DNA of 64,000 nt from Enterococcus termitis (GTDB taxonomy: Bacteria > Bacillota > Bacilli > Lactobacillales > Enterococcaceae): positions 124,001 through 188,000 of the forward strand of contig NZ_MIJY01000043.1 in NCBI RefSeq assembly GCF_001730305.1, in the 5' to 3' direction. A program made the translations under genes and the position numbers. The notes under the pieces were generated by a model that was not told the DNA's origin, ran no database searches, and saw nothing but the letters and a program-made list of their open reading frames with translations. Within the stretch, counting starts at the first letter, position 1. Each line of letters begins with the position of its first letter. This document shows, piece after piece, positions 45,753 to 55,593 of the stretch.

Positions 45753-45790
45753 CTTTTATTTCACTGTTTATTTGAAGTTAGTCTTCAGGA

Positions 45791-46198
45791 TTATTCCTGC
45801 TTAGGATCAATCTTTGCTTCAGTGTTATTTGCTTTATCTTTCAGTGCGTCTTCGATTTCTTTATGCAGGAAGTATGAAATCACTGTTCGAATCACTACTA
45901 AGATTGCGAGTTTCAAAATATCTTGAAAAGTTGGCTTGATAATTGATTCGATAATATCTGCTGCGATAAGTATTTCTAAACTTAGCAAGATATAACTACC
46001 TAAAAAGCTTTTGATGAAATTATTTTGCCTAGTCATGCTCATACGATTTCGATCGGTACGTTCACTTTTGATAAAATCAATACCAGCCATGATTACACCC
46101 CAAATCAACACAAAGATTGAGAATATGTTCAAAGCTAAGATGAACAAATCAAAAAAAGGAATCAAGTCATTCATGATTGTTTGAGCTAAATCGTGCAT
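45791..46198 (-). CDS. DUF1622 membrane protein
   Basis: This 135-residue protein has three membrane helices (about 12-40, 68-85, 95-115) and the DUF1622 pattern FIKSFLGSYILLSLEILIAADIIES. GGAGGAAGA precedes the ATG. The C-terminal tail is hydrophilic. Function of DUF1622 is not known. It stands alone, followed on the same strand by nothing nearer than repeat copy G; the methyltransferase gene lies upstream on the same strand with a 24-base gap, so they may be one unit. Confidence 0.85.
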   Translation of the reverse strand: MHDLAQTIMNDLIPFFDLFILALNIFSIFVLIWGVIMAGIDFIKSERTDRNRMSMTRQNNFIKSFLGSYILLSLEILIAADIIESIIKPTFQDILKLAILVVIRTVISYFLHKEIEDALKDKANNTEAKIDPKQE

Positions 46199-46222
46199 TT
46201 TATCTTCCTCCTTCTGATCTAC

Positions 46223-46957
46223 TTAAACAATTTTTCGAGCAGCAACCAAAAGCATCATTGGTCTGCGTAGTTCGTTTCTCATTTCAACGCTAGATTCTAG
46301 CATTTCTGGAGCGGGCATTGGTTCAACGATTCTGGTAATTTGGAAGCCGTTTGTCAATAAGCCATCCAGATAAGTGGTCAAAGTCTTATGGTATTTCATC
46401 ACTGTTTCTCCTAAAAAGGTTGTTTCACGAATACTTTCATCAAAATAGCGATCGACTGGCCAATAAATAGGATTACCTTGTTGGTCATAAATCCAATCTT
46501 CTGTTCCCTGGGCGGTAAAAATCGGATGCTCAGCAGAAAAAATAAAGTCCCCATTAGGAGTCAAACAGTGGTTGACTTTCTTTGCGATTTGCTCAAACGA
46601 AGCAACATAGTGAAGTGCCAATGAACTAAGGACTATATCAAACTGTTCGTTTAAACCTTCGATTTCCTCCATGCCCATTAATTGATAGCTGATTTTGGGT
46701 GAATCTGTCATTTCTTTGGCTTTTTCGATCATTTTTTCAGATAAATCGATACCGATGACTTTTTCAGCGCCATTTTCAACCGCATAGCGGCAGTGCCAAC
46801 CATATCCACAACCAAGGTCCAGTACGGTTTTTCCTGTGAAATCTGGCAGTAATTTTTTTAATTCATGCCATTCTCCAGCGCCGTCAAGTCCTTTTCTTGA
46901 ACGATCCATTTGACTATAGGCTTCAAAAAAATTAGGATTATCATATTCATTTTTCAT
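46223..46957 (-). CDS. Class I SAM-dependent methyltransferase
   Basis: I start at the ATG at 46957 (MKNEYDNPNFF), with GGGAGG 7 bases upstream. About 244 residues. The SAM site is VLDLGCGYGWHCRYAVE (about 47-63), followed by IGIDLSEKMIEKA and LSSLALHY. A methyl acceptor cannot be predicted; small molecules are usual for this UbiE-like type. Followed closely by the DUF1622 gene on the same strand. Confidence 0.88.
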   Translation of the reverse strand: MKNEYDNPNFFEAYSQMDRSRKGLDGAGEWHELKKLLPDFTGKTVLDLGCGYGWHCRYAVENGAEKVIGIDLSEKMIEKAKEMTDSPKISYQLMGMEEIEGLNEQFDIVLSSLALHYVASFEQIAKKVNHCLTPNGDFIFSAEHPIFTAQGTEDWIYDQQGNPIYWPVDRYFDESIRETTFLGETVMKYHKTLTTYLDGLLTNGFQITRIVEPMPAPEMLESSVEMRNELRRPMMLLVAARKIV

Positions 46958-47037
46958 CAAGCTGCCTCCCTTTGATCAATGACTTCATCGTATCTTCTAT
47001 TGTATCAGATTGCGAAGTGATTACCCACGAAAGAGCG

Positions 47038-47421
47038 TTAAATAAATGTATGACCGCATTCTTGCAAGGTGTGGATCGCTTTATCTTTGTCTTGATTTTT
47101 TAGTAAAAGATAGTCTGTATTATAGGTTGATACGGCAAATATAGAAAGTTTATTTTCAGCTAGCGGGTTTGCTAATTGCACAAGGATTCCAACTAAGGAG
47201 AAATCTAAGACGCCGACAATTTGAATGACAAACCAGCCTGAATCTACGGCTAGTGCGGCTGTTGTTTCGAGAGTATTTGTTGGAACAATGATCGAACATT
47301 CTTCCTTTGTATAAGTTACACTTTTAAAATCTGTTATGTCATGAAACGATGGTGGGATTTTATGGGTATTAGGAAATTTAATAATCGAAAAATCAACAGT
47401 ATCAAGTATAGATAATTGCAC
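47038..47421 (-). CDS. ACT-domain protein (CASTOR-like)
   Basis: This 127-residue protein has two ACT-like halves; the second, WFVIQIVGVLDFSLVGILVQLANPLAENKL, holds the usual ligand-site sequence (VGVLDFSLVGIL). Such stand-alone proteins bind amino acids and act as sensors; the ligand is not predictable. GGAGGGG precedes the ATG. It lies 18 bases after the GNAT gene and is probably co-transcribed. Confidence 0.85.
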   Translation of the reverse strand: MQLSILDTVDFSIIKFPNTHKIPPSFHDITDFKSVTYTKEECSIIVPTNTLETTAALAVDSGWFVIQIVGVLDFSLVGILVQLANPLAENKLSIFAVSTYNTDYLLLKNQDKDKAIHTLQECGHTFI

Positions 47422-47439
47422 GTTGGCCCCTCCTTTTGT

Positions 47440-47886
47440 TCAAATGGATGTCTGGAAAAAGACTTGCGCATCGCCTGGCGGCAAAGAGCGATTTTCTGTA
47501 TCTTGAAAGTCTGCATATTTGCACAATGACTGCGTAAAATGTTTATCTTCAGTAACGAGTAAAATTAATTGCTTAACTTCAGGAAAATGCTGCTTAACAA
47601 ATTCAGGGAGTATTTGAAGTGCTCTACTAACATGTCCATTTCGCAAATGGCGATAATCAGTAGAGATGTCTTCTACGATCAGGCAGTCTGTTGTTGGAAA
47701 CTCCCCTGAGCAGTAATGTAAGGTAAAGAACGTAACCAAGACTTCGTTTTCAAAAGCCAAAACAGAATGACGATTAGAATCTTTAACTGCTAGTTGTGGC
47801 GCACGGACATAGCGAAGTTTTCTTTCTGATAGACAGTAATTATCAATGAATGTCTGGTGTGTATCATTATACAGAGTAAGGTACAT
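47440..47886 (-). CDS. GNAT-like acetyltransferase
   Basis: This 148-residue protein looks like a GNAT acetyltransferase: a central beta strand pair (LVTFFTLHY, CLIVEDISTDYRHLRNGHVSRALQIL), the pantetheine-loop-like R-x-x-R/NGH segment, and a C-terminal (LILLVTEDKHFTQSLCKYADF). The acceptor is unknown. GGAGGAAAA precedes the ATG. It is the first gene of a pair with the ACT protein. Confidence 0.75.
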   Translation of the reverse strand: MYLTLYNDTHQTFIDNYCLSERKLRYVRAPQLAVKDSNRHSVLAFENEVLVTFFTLHYCSGEFPTTDCLIVEDISTDYRHLRNGHVSRALQILPEFVKQHFPEVKQLILLVTEDKHFTQSLCKYADFQDTENRSLPPGDAQVFFQTSI

Positions 47887-48018
47887 GATTTTTCCTCCTA
47901 CTACTTCATCGCATGGGGGACGATCGTCTATAAAAAATTCTTACTATTTATAGTATAACTTTTTTAATGTTATTTTCTAGCACATTTTTGATAAATTTTT
48001 TAATAGATTTAAAAAAGA

Positions 48019-48059
48019 AAAAACCGCTGGTAAGTTTGATGTGCTCACCAGCAGTTTTT
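48019..48059. terminator. Bidirectional hairpin terminator
   Basis: AAAAACCGCTGGT (from 48019) pairs with CACCAGCAGTTTTT (to about 48059). The opposite-strand read ends in a T-rich tract, which suits the gene at 48425-48060. Confidence 0.8.
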
Positions 48060-48425
48060 CTATTTTATTTGGCGGTTGTCATTTTTTGACAACGTACTTA
48101 CTTTCTTTATGTGTTCAACAGTAATCATCCGAATTTGTTGGCTGTCTTCTTGAGATCTCAGCATGATCGAATCACCGATGCTTTTGGAGACGATCCAACC
48201 GGAAACTGTTTCAAATTTTTGGGAAGTCGGCACTTCCTTTAATTGTAAAACAACTAAACTCTTTTGAGCAGAAGCAACTTGTAATTTCTTAAGAATTTCT
48301 TCACGCTCTTTATTTTTATTTTGTTTATCTTTAGCGTCGTCTAAAAATGCCGAAAAGAAACTTTGGGAAGATTGGCTGATCAATTTTGAAATGCTTTTCA
48401 TTGTTGATTTGTGGTCATTATCCAT
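48060..48425 (-). CDS. Uncharacterised small cytoplasmic protein
   Basis: This 121-residue protein is behind AAAGGAGG. The amino half is polar and helical (AFLDDAKDKQNKNKEREEI); the C-terminal half alternates beta strands (SLVVLQLKEVPTSQKFETVSGWIV, DSIMLRSQ, IRMITVEHI) and reads like a small beta-barrel, YolD- or SH3-like. No family is certain. Gene is single; its terminator is at 48019-48059. Confidence 0.7.
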   Translation of the reverse strand: MDNDHKSTMKSISKLISQSSQSFFSAFLDDAKDKQNKNKEREEILKKLQVASAQKSLVVLQLKEVPTSQKFETVSGWIVSKSIGDSIMLRSQEDSQQIRMITVEHIKKVSTLSKNDNRQIK

Positions 48426-48671
48426 TCTTCTACCTCCTTTACGAATTTACTATGTTTATCAGACACTGTATGTTCAGATAGTATTATTCTACCTAAAATT
48501 TAGAAAAAATTCAAGAAAATATGTTCGTACTTCGCTTTTGCAAATCATTCTTACTTGATTTTTTCGTTAGATTAAGTAATATAAAGAGGTACAGATTACT
48601 CGTATTTAGTAGTTTGTTTTGAAAGTTGAGATGAATGATAAAGACTTTCAACCTAAAAGAGGGAGATTCTG

Positions 48672-49436
48672 ATGAAACAAAAAAAAATTAAGAATTCAAA
48701 CACTTATTTAATAGCATTACTTAGTATAACTGTTGCCGCAGGAGCACTGTTGGCGAAGATGGCACCTATGGAAGAAGGTCACGGCTTTTCTGCACTCTTT
48801 AGCGAAGAACCAGCAGAAGAGGTAAAATCAACGCAAACAAGCGAAAGCAAACAAAAACCCAAAGAAGTAAAAAAATTAACGTACATTGAACAAGTAAATG
48901 AAAAGCTAAATCAAGGGAAATTCGCTAATCGTATGCCAATCAATTTACTGCTGCAAACAGACGACCGCTGGAAATCAACACCTTACGGGATCGGAAATCC
49001 AGACGGTAATACATTGGAAATCAATGGTTGTGCAATTGTCTCTTTAGCAATGGTTTCTTCTTTTTTAGATAAAAAAGAGTGTACACCGCAGGATATTTTA
49101 GATTGGTCAAAAAATGACTACTATTTAGAAGGGGAAGGGACTGCTTGGGCAGTGTTCTCTGATTTTGCTATGGTTAAAGGATATCAGTTCGAAGATTTAG
49201 AAAATGATATGACTGCAGTTGAGGAACACTTGAAACAGCAGCATCCCGTCATTATTTCAGTAAAACCTGGAGTATTCACCGAGACAGGGCATATTATGGT
49301 ACTTAGCGGAACGAACAACGGCAAATTTTGGGTTAACGATCCGAATGATTCTGAGGAAAAAGGTCATTCTATCAAGGAATTTACTGCAGACGAATTACTA
49401 AACGAAGCATTAAACTTCTGGACTATTTATAAATAA
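48672..49436 (+). CDS. Exported C39-like cysteine peptidase
   Basis: This 254-residue protein has a signal anchor (about 12-30), a Lys/Glu/Ser-rich linker and a C39-type papain-like domain at about 95-254. The likely catalytic Cys is in NGCAIVSLAM, the His in GHIMVLSGT, with VNDPND after it. GAGGGAGA precedes the ATG. Such enzymes are exported peptidases or amidases; the substrate is unknown. Own terminator. Confidence 0.85.
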   Translation: MKQKKIKNSNTYLIALLSITVAAGALLAKMAPMEEGHGFSALFSEEPAEEVKSTQTSESKQKPKEVKKLTYIEQVNEKLNQGKFANRMPINLLLQTDDRWKSTPYGIGNPDGNTLEINGCAIVSLAMVSSFLDKKECTPQDILDWSKNDYYLEGEGTAWAVFSDFAMVKGYQFEDLENDMTAVEEHLKQQHPVIISVKPGVFTETGHIMVLSGTNNGKFWVNDPNDSEEKGHSIKEFTADELLNEALNFWTIYK

Positions 49437-49442
49437 ATCAAC

Positions 49443-49495
49443 GCAGAACAAGAGGCCGCATTTTTTAGGTGGTCTTGTTGCTCTGCTTTTCAGAA
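49443..49495 (+). terminator. Terminator after C39-like gene
   Basis: GCAGAACAAGAGGCC (49443-49457) pairs loosely with GGTCTTGTTGCTCTGC (to 49487), then TTTTC. The stem has mismatches. Confidence 0.7.
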
Positions 49496-49500
49496 AGAAA

Positions 49501-49514
49501 AGAAAACGCTTTAT
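49501..49514. promoter_or_regulatory. cre site upstream of NagB-like gene
   Basis: AGAAAACGCTTTAT matches the CcpA site (TGAAARCGYTWNCW) at 12 of 14 positions. It lies 16 bases ahead of the -35 TTGACA. Confidence 0.45.
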
Positions 49515-49529
49515 TTTTCCGAAGAATTG

Positions 49530-49558
49530 TTGACATGGGATGGTTCCCACATTGTAAA
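49530..49558 (+). promoter_or_regulatory. Promoter with a dyad in its spacer
   Basis: TTGACA (49530-49535), a 17-base spacer and TGTAAA (49553-49558). The spacer contains TGGGA (49536-49540) and TCCCA (49545-49549) around TGGT, a perfect dyad and likely repressor site. Confidence 0.55.
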
Positions 49559-49570
49559 ATGAAGACATAA

Positions 49571-50290
<720 letters not shown>

Positions 50291-50331
50291 TTTTGTGAGA
50301 ATAGACGAATGAATAGAGGCAGGGATAGAAA

Positions 50332-50470
50332 CGTTTAACCCCAAGAAATAAGAAGGAATTCACGAAAATTGTTCTTCAAATTTTTGTGAATTTCAGCTTA
50401 TTTCCGAAGGGGTTGTTTCTGCTTCCGCCGTTTATTCGGATTCTAAATGACTAGATTGTCACTCATAGTT
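50332..50470. repeat. Dispersed palindromic repeat, copy H
   Basis: AACCCCAAGAAATAAGAAGG (50337-50356) faces the inverse TCAGCTTATTTCCGAAGGGG (to about 50412), about 75 bases across. Directly after it, TTGTTTCTGCTTCCGCCGTT (50413-50432) and what follows match module 1 of copies A, B and E. So both modules lie side by side here, as in copy E. Confidence 0.65.
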
Positions 50471-50544
50471 AGTTTCTTTTTTACGTTTACAAACATATGT
50501 TCTCGTGATATTCTTATATAAAAGAGAATAAGGTGGGATATTTT

Positions 50545-51108
50545 ATGGAAAAGATTCGCTGCGATTGGGCACGTGGGAGTGCATTAGAAGAAAAATATCA
50601 TGATGAAGAATGGGGCACTGCTGAACATGACGACCATAAATTATTTGAAATGCTAGTTTTAGAAAGTATGCAGGCGGGATTGAGCTGGTCGACGATCCTC
50701 AAAAAAAGAGCAACAATAGCAAGTGCTTTTGATCAATTTGATTATGAAAAAATTGCTGAATACCAGCAAGAAAAAATCGATTCTTTACTGGAAGATCCGG
50801 GAATCATCAGGAATAAACTGAAAATCGCAGCCACAATCAACAATGCACAAGTTTTTATGCGTGTTCAAAAAGAGTATGGCAGTTTTGATCGGTTTATTTG
50901 GTCTTATGTAGATAATGAACCGATTCGTAATCATTGGAAAGATATCAAAGAAGTTCCAGCTACAACAGCCTTGTCTGATCAGATAAGTAAAGATCTAAAG
51001 AAATTAGGCTTTAAATTTTTAGGCACGACTACAGTCTATGCTTTTATGCAGGCAACTGGAATAGTGGACGATCATCTGCAAAGCTGTTTTAAAAGCACGT
51101 TAAATTAA
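50545..51108 (+). CDS. tag: DNA-3-methyladenine glycosylase I
   Basis: I start at 50545 (MEKIRCDWAR), with AAGGTGGG upstream; the frame reads back to 50533. About 187 residues. Tag-family marks: C-x-W at the start, EYHDEEWG-like KYHDEEWGTAEHDDHKLFE, LVLESMQAGLSWSTIL and the C-terminal DDHLQSC for zinc. It removes 3-methyladenine from DNA. Gene is single. Confidence 0.95.
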   Translation: MEKIRCDWARGSALEEKYHDEEWGTAEHDDHKLFEMLVLESMQAGLSWSTILKKRATIASAFDQFDYEKIAEYQQEKIDSLLEDPGIIRNKLKIAATINNAQVFMRVQKEYGSFDRFIWSYVDNEPIRNHWKDIKEVPATTALSDQISKDLKKLGFKFLGTTTVYAFMQATGIVDDHLQSCFKSTLN

Positions 51109-51405
51109 ATTTTTTTTACATTTATACGCTAAAAACCATAGATTCCTTGATAGTTACAGTTTCTCGAACCTTTTTTATAAAAAACAATGAAAGAATGATC
51201 AACTACCTCTTGTACTTTTTCAGAAATAAGATAAGCTTAAACTAACGGATTATAGATATTTGCTATGTTAGGCCGCCTTTTTTGTTGTTGGTTGGTAGCT
51301 TCATATATGAAAAGGGGCAGATTATTTTTGATGATACAATCGAAAAGTAAATAAATAATTTGCTATTTGAAGTGCATTGTTCAGAGAAGGAGGAGGTTGG
51401 ATAAG
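51109..51405. other. AT-rich intergenic region
   Basis: This 297-base stretch between tag and the RpiR gene holds T-rich tracts (TTTTTTTT at 51111) that may end tag, and upstream sequence of the RpiR gene. No ORF, repeat or clear RNA structure is seen. Confidence 0.45.
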
Positions 51406-52164
51406 GTGTCAGATATATACAAAGAGATCAATGCCAACTATGACAAGCTGTCAGAAGCAGAACAAGAGGTGATTGATTTCATTTTAAAGTTTGATGATGT
51501 TGGCAAGCTTAAAATGAAAGATATCAAAGATAAACTTTACGTATCAAATGCAACGATCATTAGAGCCTGCAAAAAGCTGAATTACGCTACATTTAATGAA
51601 TTAAAGTATGCATTTGTACGATCGAAAAACGGCAAAAAAAAGGAACATCCAATAGAAGCCGATTTTTTTCGTATTATAGATGGAATAAAGAAAGATACAT
51701 TAACGACTTTGGAGCTTGTTGATGAAGAAGAGATCGATTTGATTTGCGATTGTTTACTTCGAGCACGCAGGATTTTCTGTGTGGGAACAGGCTCGAGTTC
51801 TCAAGTTGCTTCTGAATTTAATCGAAAGTTGAAATTGATCGATCTTTGGACAAATGATTATTCAGATAAGTTCTCAATTGAGCGTATTCCGCAGATAAGT
51901 ACAGCTCAAGATGTTGTCGTTGTTTTTTCTTTAAGTGGAGAAGTAAGTGAAATCAACGAAATTATGATCAGAGCAAAAAGCAATGGTACGAAAGTTATTG
52001 CTGTGACAAACATGTCCCCCAATCAGTTAAAATCAATCAGTACACACTCCGTGTTAGCATACAGCAGTCCTAGTAATCGCAAGAAATTACGTTCTAGGTT
52101 AATGTTATATGTAATGAGTACCCTGATTTATGAACGCTTGATCACAAAAAATACCTATTTTTGA
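51406..52164 (+). CDS. RpiR-family regulator of PTS/GDPD cluster
   Basis: I use the GTG at 51406 (VSDIYKEINANYDK), 9 bases after GGAGGAGG; the frame reaches to 51367. About 252 residues. RpiR helix-turn-helix (MKDIKDKLYVSNATIIRACKKL; core LYVSNATIIRACKKL) and a SIS domain (FCVGTGSSSQVASEF, VFSLSGEVSEINE). It senses a phosphosugar and likely controls the EIICB gene after it. Its terminator overlaps its stop codon. Confidence 0.88.
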   Translation: MSDIYKEINANYDKLSEAEQEVIDFILKFDDVGKLKMKDIKDKLYVSNATIIRACKKLNYATFNELKYAFVRSKNGKKKEHPIEADFFRIIDGIKKDTLTTLELVDEEEIDLICDCLLRARRIFCVGTGSSSQVASEFNRKLKLIDLWTNDYSDKFSIERIPQISTAQDVVVVFSLSGEVSEINEIMIRAKSNGTKVIAVTNMSPNQLKSISTHSVLAYSSPSNRKKLRSRLMLYVMSTLIYERLITKNTYF

Positions 52165-52196
52165 GTAAAAAAGTACTCAAATAGGTATTTTTTCTT
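52146..52196 (+). terminator. Terminator overlapping the RpiR stop codon
   Basis: AAATACCTATTTTTGAGTA (52148-52166) pairs with TACTCAAATAGGTATTT (52173-52189), then TTTC. The left arm includes the last codons and the TGA of the gene, so ribosomes finishing translation would cover it. Confidence 0.85.
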
Positions 52197-52285
52197 ATTC
52201 GAGAACTTTTTATCTGAAAACTCTTTTTATACAATAGAGAGTGATATAGTGATAATGGAAACAACCATCAGAAAGGAGTTAGAAA

Positions 52286-53932
52286 ATGAAAAAGAAAAGT
52301 AGGATAGTTCAAGCATTTGAGCAGTTTGGTAGAGTATTATTATTACCCGTTTCGATTTTACCTGGTGCAGGAATCATCAAGGGGATCGGGGCAGCTTTTA
52401 CAAATGCTACAACGTTGGAAATGTATCCATTTCTAAAGAATGAAGCATTTCAATTTTTAATGAACTTATTCGTTACATTGGGGGATGTTGTTTTTAGTAA
52501 TTTACATGTGCTTTTTGCCGTGGGGGTGGCTGTTGGTTTAGCCAAAACGGAGAAAGGATCAGCAGCTTTATCAGGTTTAGTAGGTTTTATTGTTCTGCAT
52601 AAAGTCTTGAATTTCCTGTTGATAGAAACCGGTACATTGGTAATGACAGCTGAGCTAGCACCTGCAGATGCAAAACTAGCATTGGCAGAAAAAATGCAGA
52701 CATCTGTTTTGGGGATTCAAACAATGGATCTAAATGTTTTTGGTGGAATTATTACAGGATTAGTGGTTTATTGGGTACACAAAAAGATACTGAAAGTTAA
52801 GGTGCCGCAAGTTCTCTCATTCTTCAGCGGACCGCGCTTAGTACCAATGGTGGTTATTCCAGTTATGGCTGTTGTAGCATCGATTCTATTTTTAGTTTGG
52901 CCGTTTGTACAGCAAGGGATTATTGCTTTTTCAAGTCTTATTGTAAAATCTGGCTACAGCGGCACATTTTTATATGCAGTACTGGAGCGGGCGCTGTTAC
53001 CATTTGGATTGCACCATGGACTGAATTTACCAGTAATGACGACAGATTTAGGCGGTTCTTGGCTTATTGGAGGCGAACGGATTGGGGGAACGATCAATGC
53101 CTATATGGCTTCACTATCTGATCCAAGTATTACGGCAATCGATCCAACAATTACGCGTTTTAATGCTGGAAAATTTGTTTATTTTATGTTTGGACTCCCA
53201 GCAGCAGCATATGCAATGTACAAAACGTGTAAACCTGAAAATAGAAAAGCTGTAGGTTCGCTATTATTTGCAGCTGCAGCAACATCATTTATTACAGGGA
53301 TTACAGAACCTTTGGAATTCACCTTCTTATTTGCTGCACCAATGCTCTATGGCGTTCATGCTGTTTTAGCTGGAGCAACATCTGTTTTAGCGCAATATTT
53401 AGGTGCAGCCGTGATGGCGCCGATGGGTCATGGATTGATCAATTTTACGATCTATGGCGTAATCCAAGGAACGAAAACACATTGGTATATGATTTTACTA
53501 GCAGGAATTCCTTGTGCGATTATTTATTTCTTTGTTTTTAGATTTTTGATTTTGAAATTTGATTTTGCTACGCCTGGACGTGGAGCAGAAGCAGATATCA
53601 AACTTTCAAGCCGAAAGGATGTCGAAGCAAAATATGATAAAGAAGAAAAGAATAGCTCCGAGGTAGGCGATACTGCGTTAAGACAACAAGCGTTGGCGTT
53701 AGTGGAAGCACATGGAACGAGAAGCAATATAGTGGATGTGGATGCTTGCATCACTCGTTTGAGAATTACTGTAAAGGATAAAGGTTTAGTGCAACCAGAG
53801 GTTATCAAAGGACAGTTGAACGCGATGGGCTTTGTAGAATCAGACATGCAAATGCAATCGATTTACGGCGGACACGCGAATGTTTTGAAAAATGAAATAC
53901 TAGAACTCTTTGAAGAGGAAGATAATCAGTAA
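52286..53932 (+). CDS. PTS EIICB, glucose/alpha-glucoside family
   Basis: This 548-residue fusion has the EIIC domain (about 1-430; GLHHGLNLPVMTTDLGGSW, FITGITEPLEFTFLFAAP) and a C-terminal EIIB domain (about 470-548) with the phosphocysteine in DVDACITRLRITVKD. It imports and phosphorylates a sugar, probably a glucoside; no EIIA is encoded here. AAAGGAG precedes the ATG. It is followed by a HAD phosphatase gene 6 bases on. Confidence 0.92.
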   Translation: MKKKSRIVQAFEQFGRVLLLPVSILPGAGIIKGIGAAFTNATTLEMYPFLKNEAFQFLMNLFVTLGDVVFSNLHVLFAVGVAVGLAKTEKGSAALSGLVGFIVLHKVLNFLLIETGTLVMTAELAPADAKLALAEKMQTSVLGIQTMDLNVFGGIITGLVVYWVHKKILKVKVPQVLSFFSGPRLVPMVVIPVMAVVASILFLVWPFVQQGIIAFSSLIVKSGYSGTFLYAVLERALLPFGLHHGLNLPVMTTDLGGSWLIGGERIGGTINAYMASLSDPSITAIDPTITRFNAGKFVYFMFGLPAAAYAMYKTCKPENRKAVGSLLFAAAATSFITGITEPLEFTFLFAAPMLYGVHAVLAGATSVLAQYLGAAVMAPMGHGLINFTIYGVIQGTKTHWYMILLAGIPCAIIYFFVFRFLILKFDFATPGRGAEADIKLSSRKDVEAKYDKEEKNSSEVGDTALRQQALALVEAHGTRSNIVDVDACITRLRITVKDKGLVQPEVIKGQLNAMGFVESDMQMQSIYGGHANVLKNEILELFEEEDNQ

Positions 53933-53938
53933 AAGGAG

Positions 53939-54721
53939 ATGGACTATATCAAAAAGAATGTAATGCTAATCGATATCGATGGAACCTTTGTTTATGACTC
54001 CTCAAAAGTATCCCAAAAAGATCTTATGGCGTTTAAAGAAGCAGAAAAATATTGTTATATGGGTATTGCAACAGGACGGTCAGTAGATGAGATTGCTTAT
54101 ATTGAAAAAGAAAATAAGATTAAACTGGACTATCGAATTGGATTTAATGGTGCGTTGATTGTCAATGGGGAAAACGATATTGTATACAATAAGCAGATAG
54201 CTAAATCTACTATGCTAGAATTGATCGATTATTTAGAAGCACATCAGTTGGTATTTGATGCACTGGATGGTACATCACGATTAGGGAATTTCAAGCACGA
54301 AGCTAAGAGTCAGTTACTAGGCTTGGATTATCAATATTTAGAGGAACCGTATGAAATAGTTCGTACTAAAAATGTATATAAAATAAATTTGAGACCGGAT
54401 ACGTTAGAAAATGCAACTCGTATTACCAAAGAACTGAAGACGCGTTTTTCTGATTTGTCGATTTTTCAGGTTGGAAAACGGCGAATTGAAATCTCAGCAG
54501 CAGATACATCTAAAGGACAAGCTTTGTTAAAAATAGCAGAAAATCCAACAAAAACGATTGCAATCGGAGATTCTGAAAATGATATTTCGATGTTCGAACA
54601 AGCAGAAGTATCCTATTGTATGGCTCATGCACCAGAATACGTAAAAGAAACAGCAACTTTTGTGGTTCCTAGATTTAGTGATGCCATTGCTCATTTTATC
54701 AAAACACAGGAGGTGAGCTAA
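53939..54721 (+). CDS. HAD-family (Cof-type) phosphatase
   Basis: This 260-residue protein has HAD motifs LIDIDGTF, GIATGRS, the Lys near ISAADTSKGQ and the metal-site IAIGDSENDISMF. Cof-type HAD enzymes dephosphorylate sugar phosphates. The ATG at 53939 is directly joined to AAAGGAG with no spacer; the real start could be a rare ATC at 53948 or the ATG at 53963 (MLIDIDGT). It is between EIICB and the glycerophosphodiesterase, in one operon. Confidence 0.85.
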   Translation: MDYIKKNVMLIDIDGTFVYDSSKVSQKDLMAFKEAEKYCYMGIATGRSVDEIAYIEKENKIKLDYRIGFNGALIVNGENDIVYNKQIAKSTMLELIDYLEAHQLVFDALDGTSRLGNFKHEAKSQLLGLDYQYLEEPYEIVRTKNVYKINLRPDTLENATRITKELKTRFSDLSIFQVGKRRIEISAADTSKGQALLKIAENPTKTIAIGDSENDISMFEQAEVSYCMAHAPEYVKETATFVVPRFSDAIAHFIKTQEVS

Positions 54722-54722
54722 T

Positions 54723-55592
54723 GTGATTGGCAAAGACTGTTATCGATCTATCAATCATCGCTTAAATCAGTTATTGAAGGAAAAGAAAATATTGTTAGCG
54801 GTCCATCGGGGCAGCTCCGCAGGGAATATCATTGAAAATACCATTCCAGCTTATCTTGCTTCACTTAAAATGGGGGGAGATATTTTAGAGGCAGATGTTG
54901 TCTTGTCAAAAGACAAAGAAATTTATCATTTTCATAGCGGAATGGAACGAAAGAATTTTCAAAAAGCGATTGATATCCAAACGTATACAGCGACAGAAAT
55001 AGAGGCTCTCACATATATCAATAGTAATTTAGAAGAAACAGCCTATCCAGTTGAAAAGCTGGAGACGACACTAAATTATTTCAAAGGAAAGTGCTTGATC
55101 AATATTGATCGAGGCTGGAACTTTTTACCTGAGATTTGTGAACTGGTTGAAAAGACAGGGACTACCGATCAGATTCTCCTAAAAGGACCACTTACAAAAG
55201 AGGTGACGACTTTTTTGCAAGAGAGTGAAATTAAATATATGTTTATGCCTAAGGTTTCAACGTTGGAGGAGTTAGATCAAGTAGACGCTTTACGGGATAT
55301 CAATGTGGTTGGTTTGGAAGTGAAGGCAATAAATGAAACTAGTGATTTTTTTCAAAAGGAGAATATTCAAAAAATTAAAGAAAAAGGATTGTTTGTTTGG
55401 GTTAATTCTTTAACTATGGATGATCAGAAGCAACTTTTTGCCGGTTATGATGATAATACGTCAATTCTTGAAGGGGAAGAGAATGGTTGGAGTGTTATTT
55501 TTGATAAAGGAGCAAATGTAATACAGACAGACTGGCCGGCTTTAGTAGCAAAGTCTCGTGACACATGGTTAGAACGACAAGGACATTTATAG
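54723..55592 (+). CDS. Glycerophosphodiester phosphodiesterase family protein
   Basis: This 289-residue protein starts with GTG behind AGGAGGTGA. GDPD marks: AVHRGSSAGNIIENTIPAY (first catalytic His), EADVVLSKDKEIYHFHSG (second His), the VGLEVK strand and WVNSLT. There is no signal peptide, so it works in the cytoplasm. In the operon it follows a phosphatase, suggesting that the imported, phosphorylated compound carries a glycerophosphodiester or similar bond. The usual HD of the second motif reads HS here. Confidence 0.82.
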   Translation: MIGKDCYRSINHRLNQLLKEKKILLAVHRGSSAGNIIENTIPAYLASLKMGGDILEADVVLSKDKEIYHFHSGMERKNFQKAIDIQTYTATEIEALTYINSNLEETAYPVEKLETTLNYFKGKCLINIDRGWNFLPEICELVEKTGTTDQILLKGPLTKEVTTFLQESEIKYMFMPKVSTLEELDQVDALRDINVVGLEVKAINETSDFFQKENIQKIKEKGLFVWVNSLTMDDQKQLFAGYDDNTSILEGEENGWSVIFDKGANVIQTDWPALVAKSRDTWLERQGHL

Positions 55593-55593
55593 T

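Noticed and set aside
45723-45926. Plus-strand frame over the DUF1622 gene
   Set aside because: It lies opposite a clear gene with its own ribosome site and overlaps repeat copy G.
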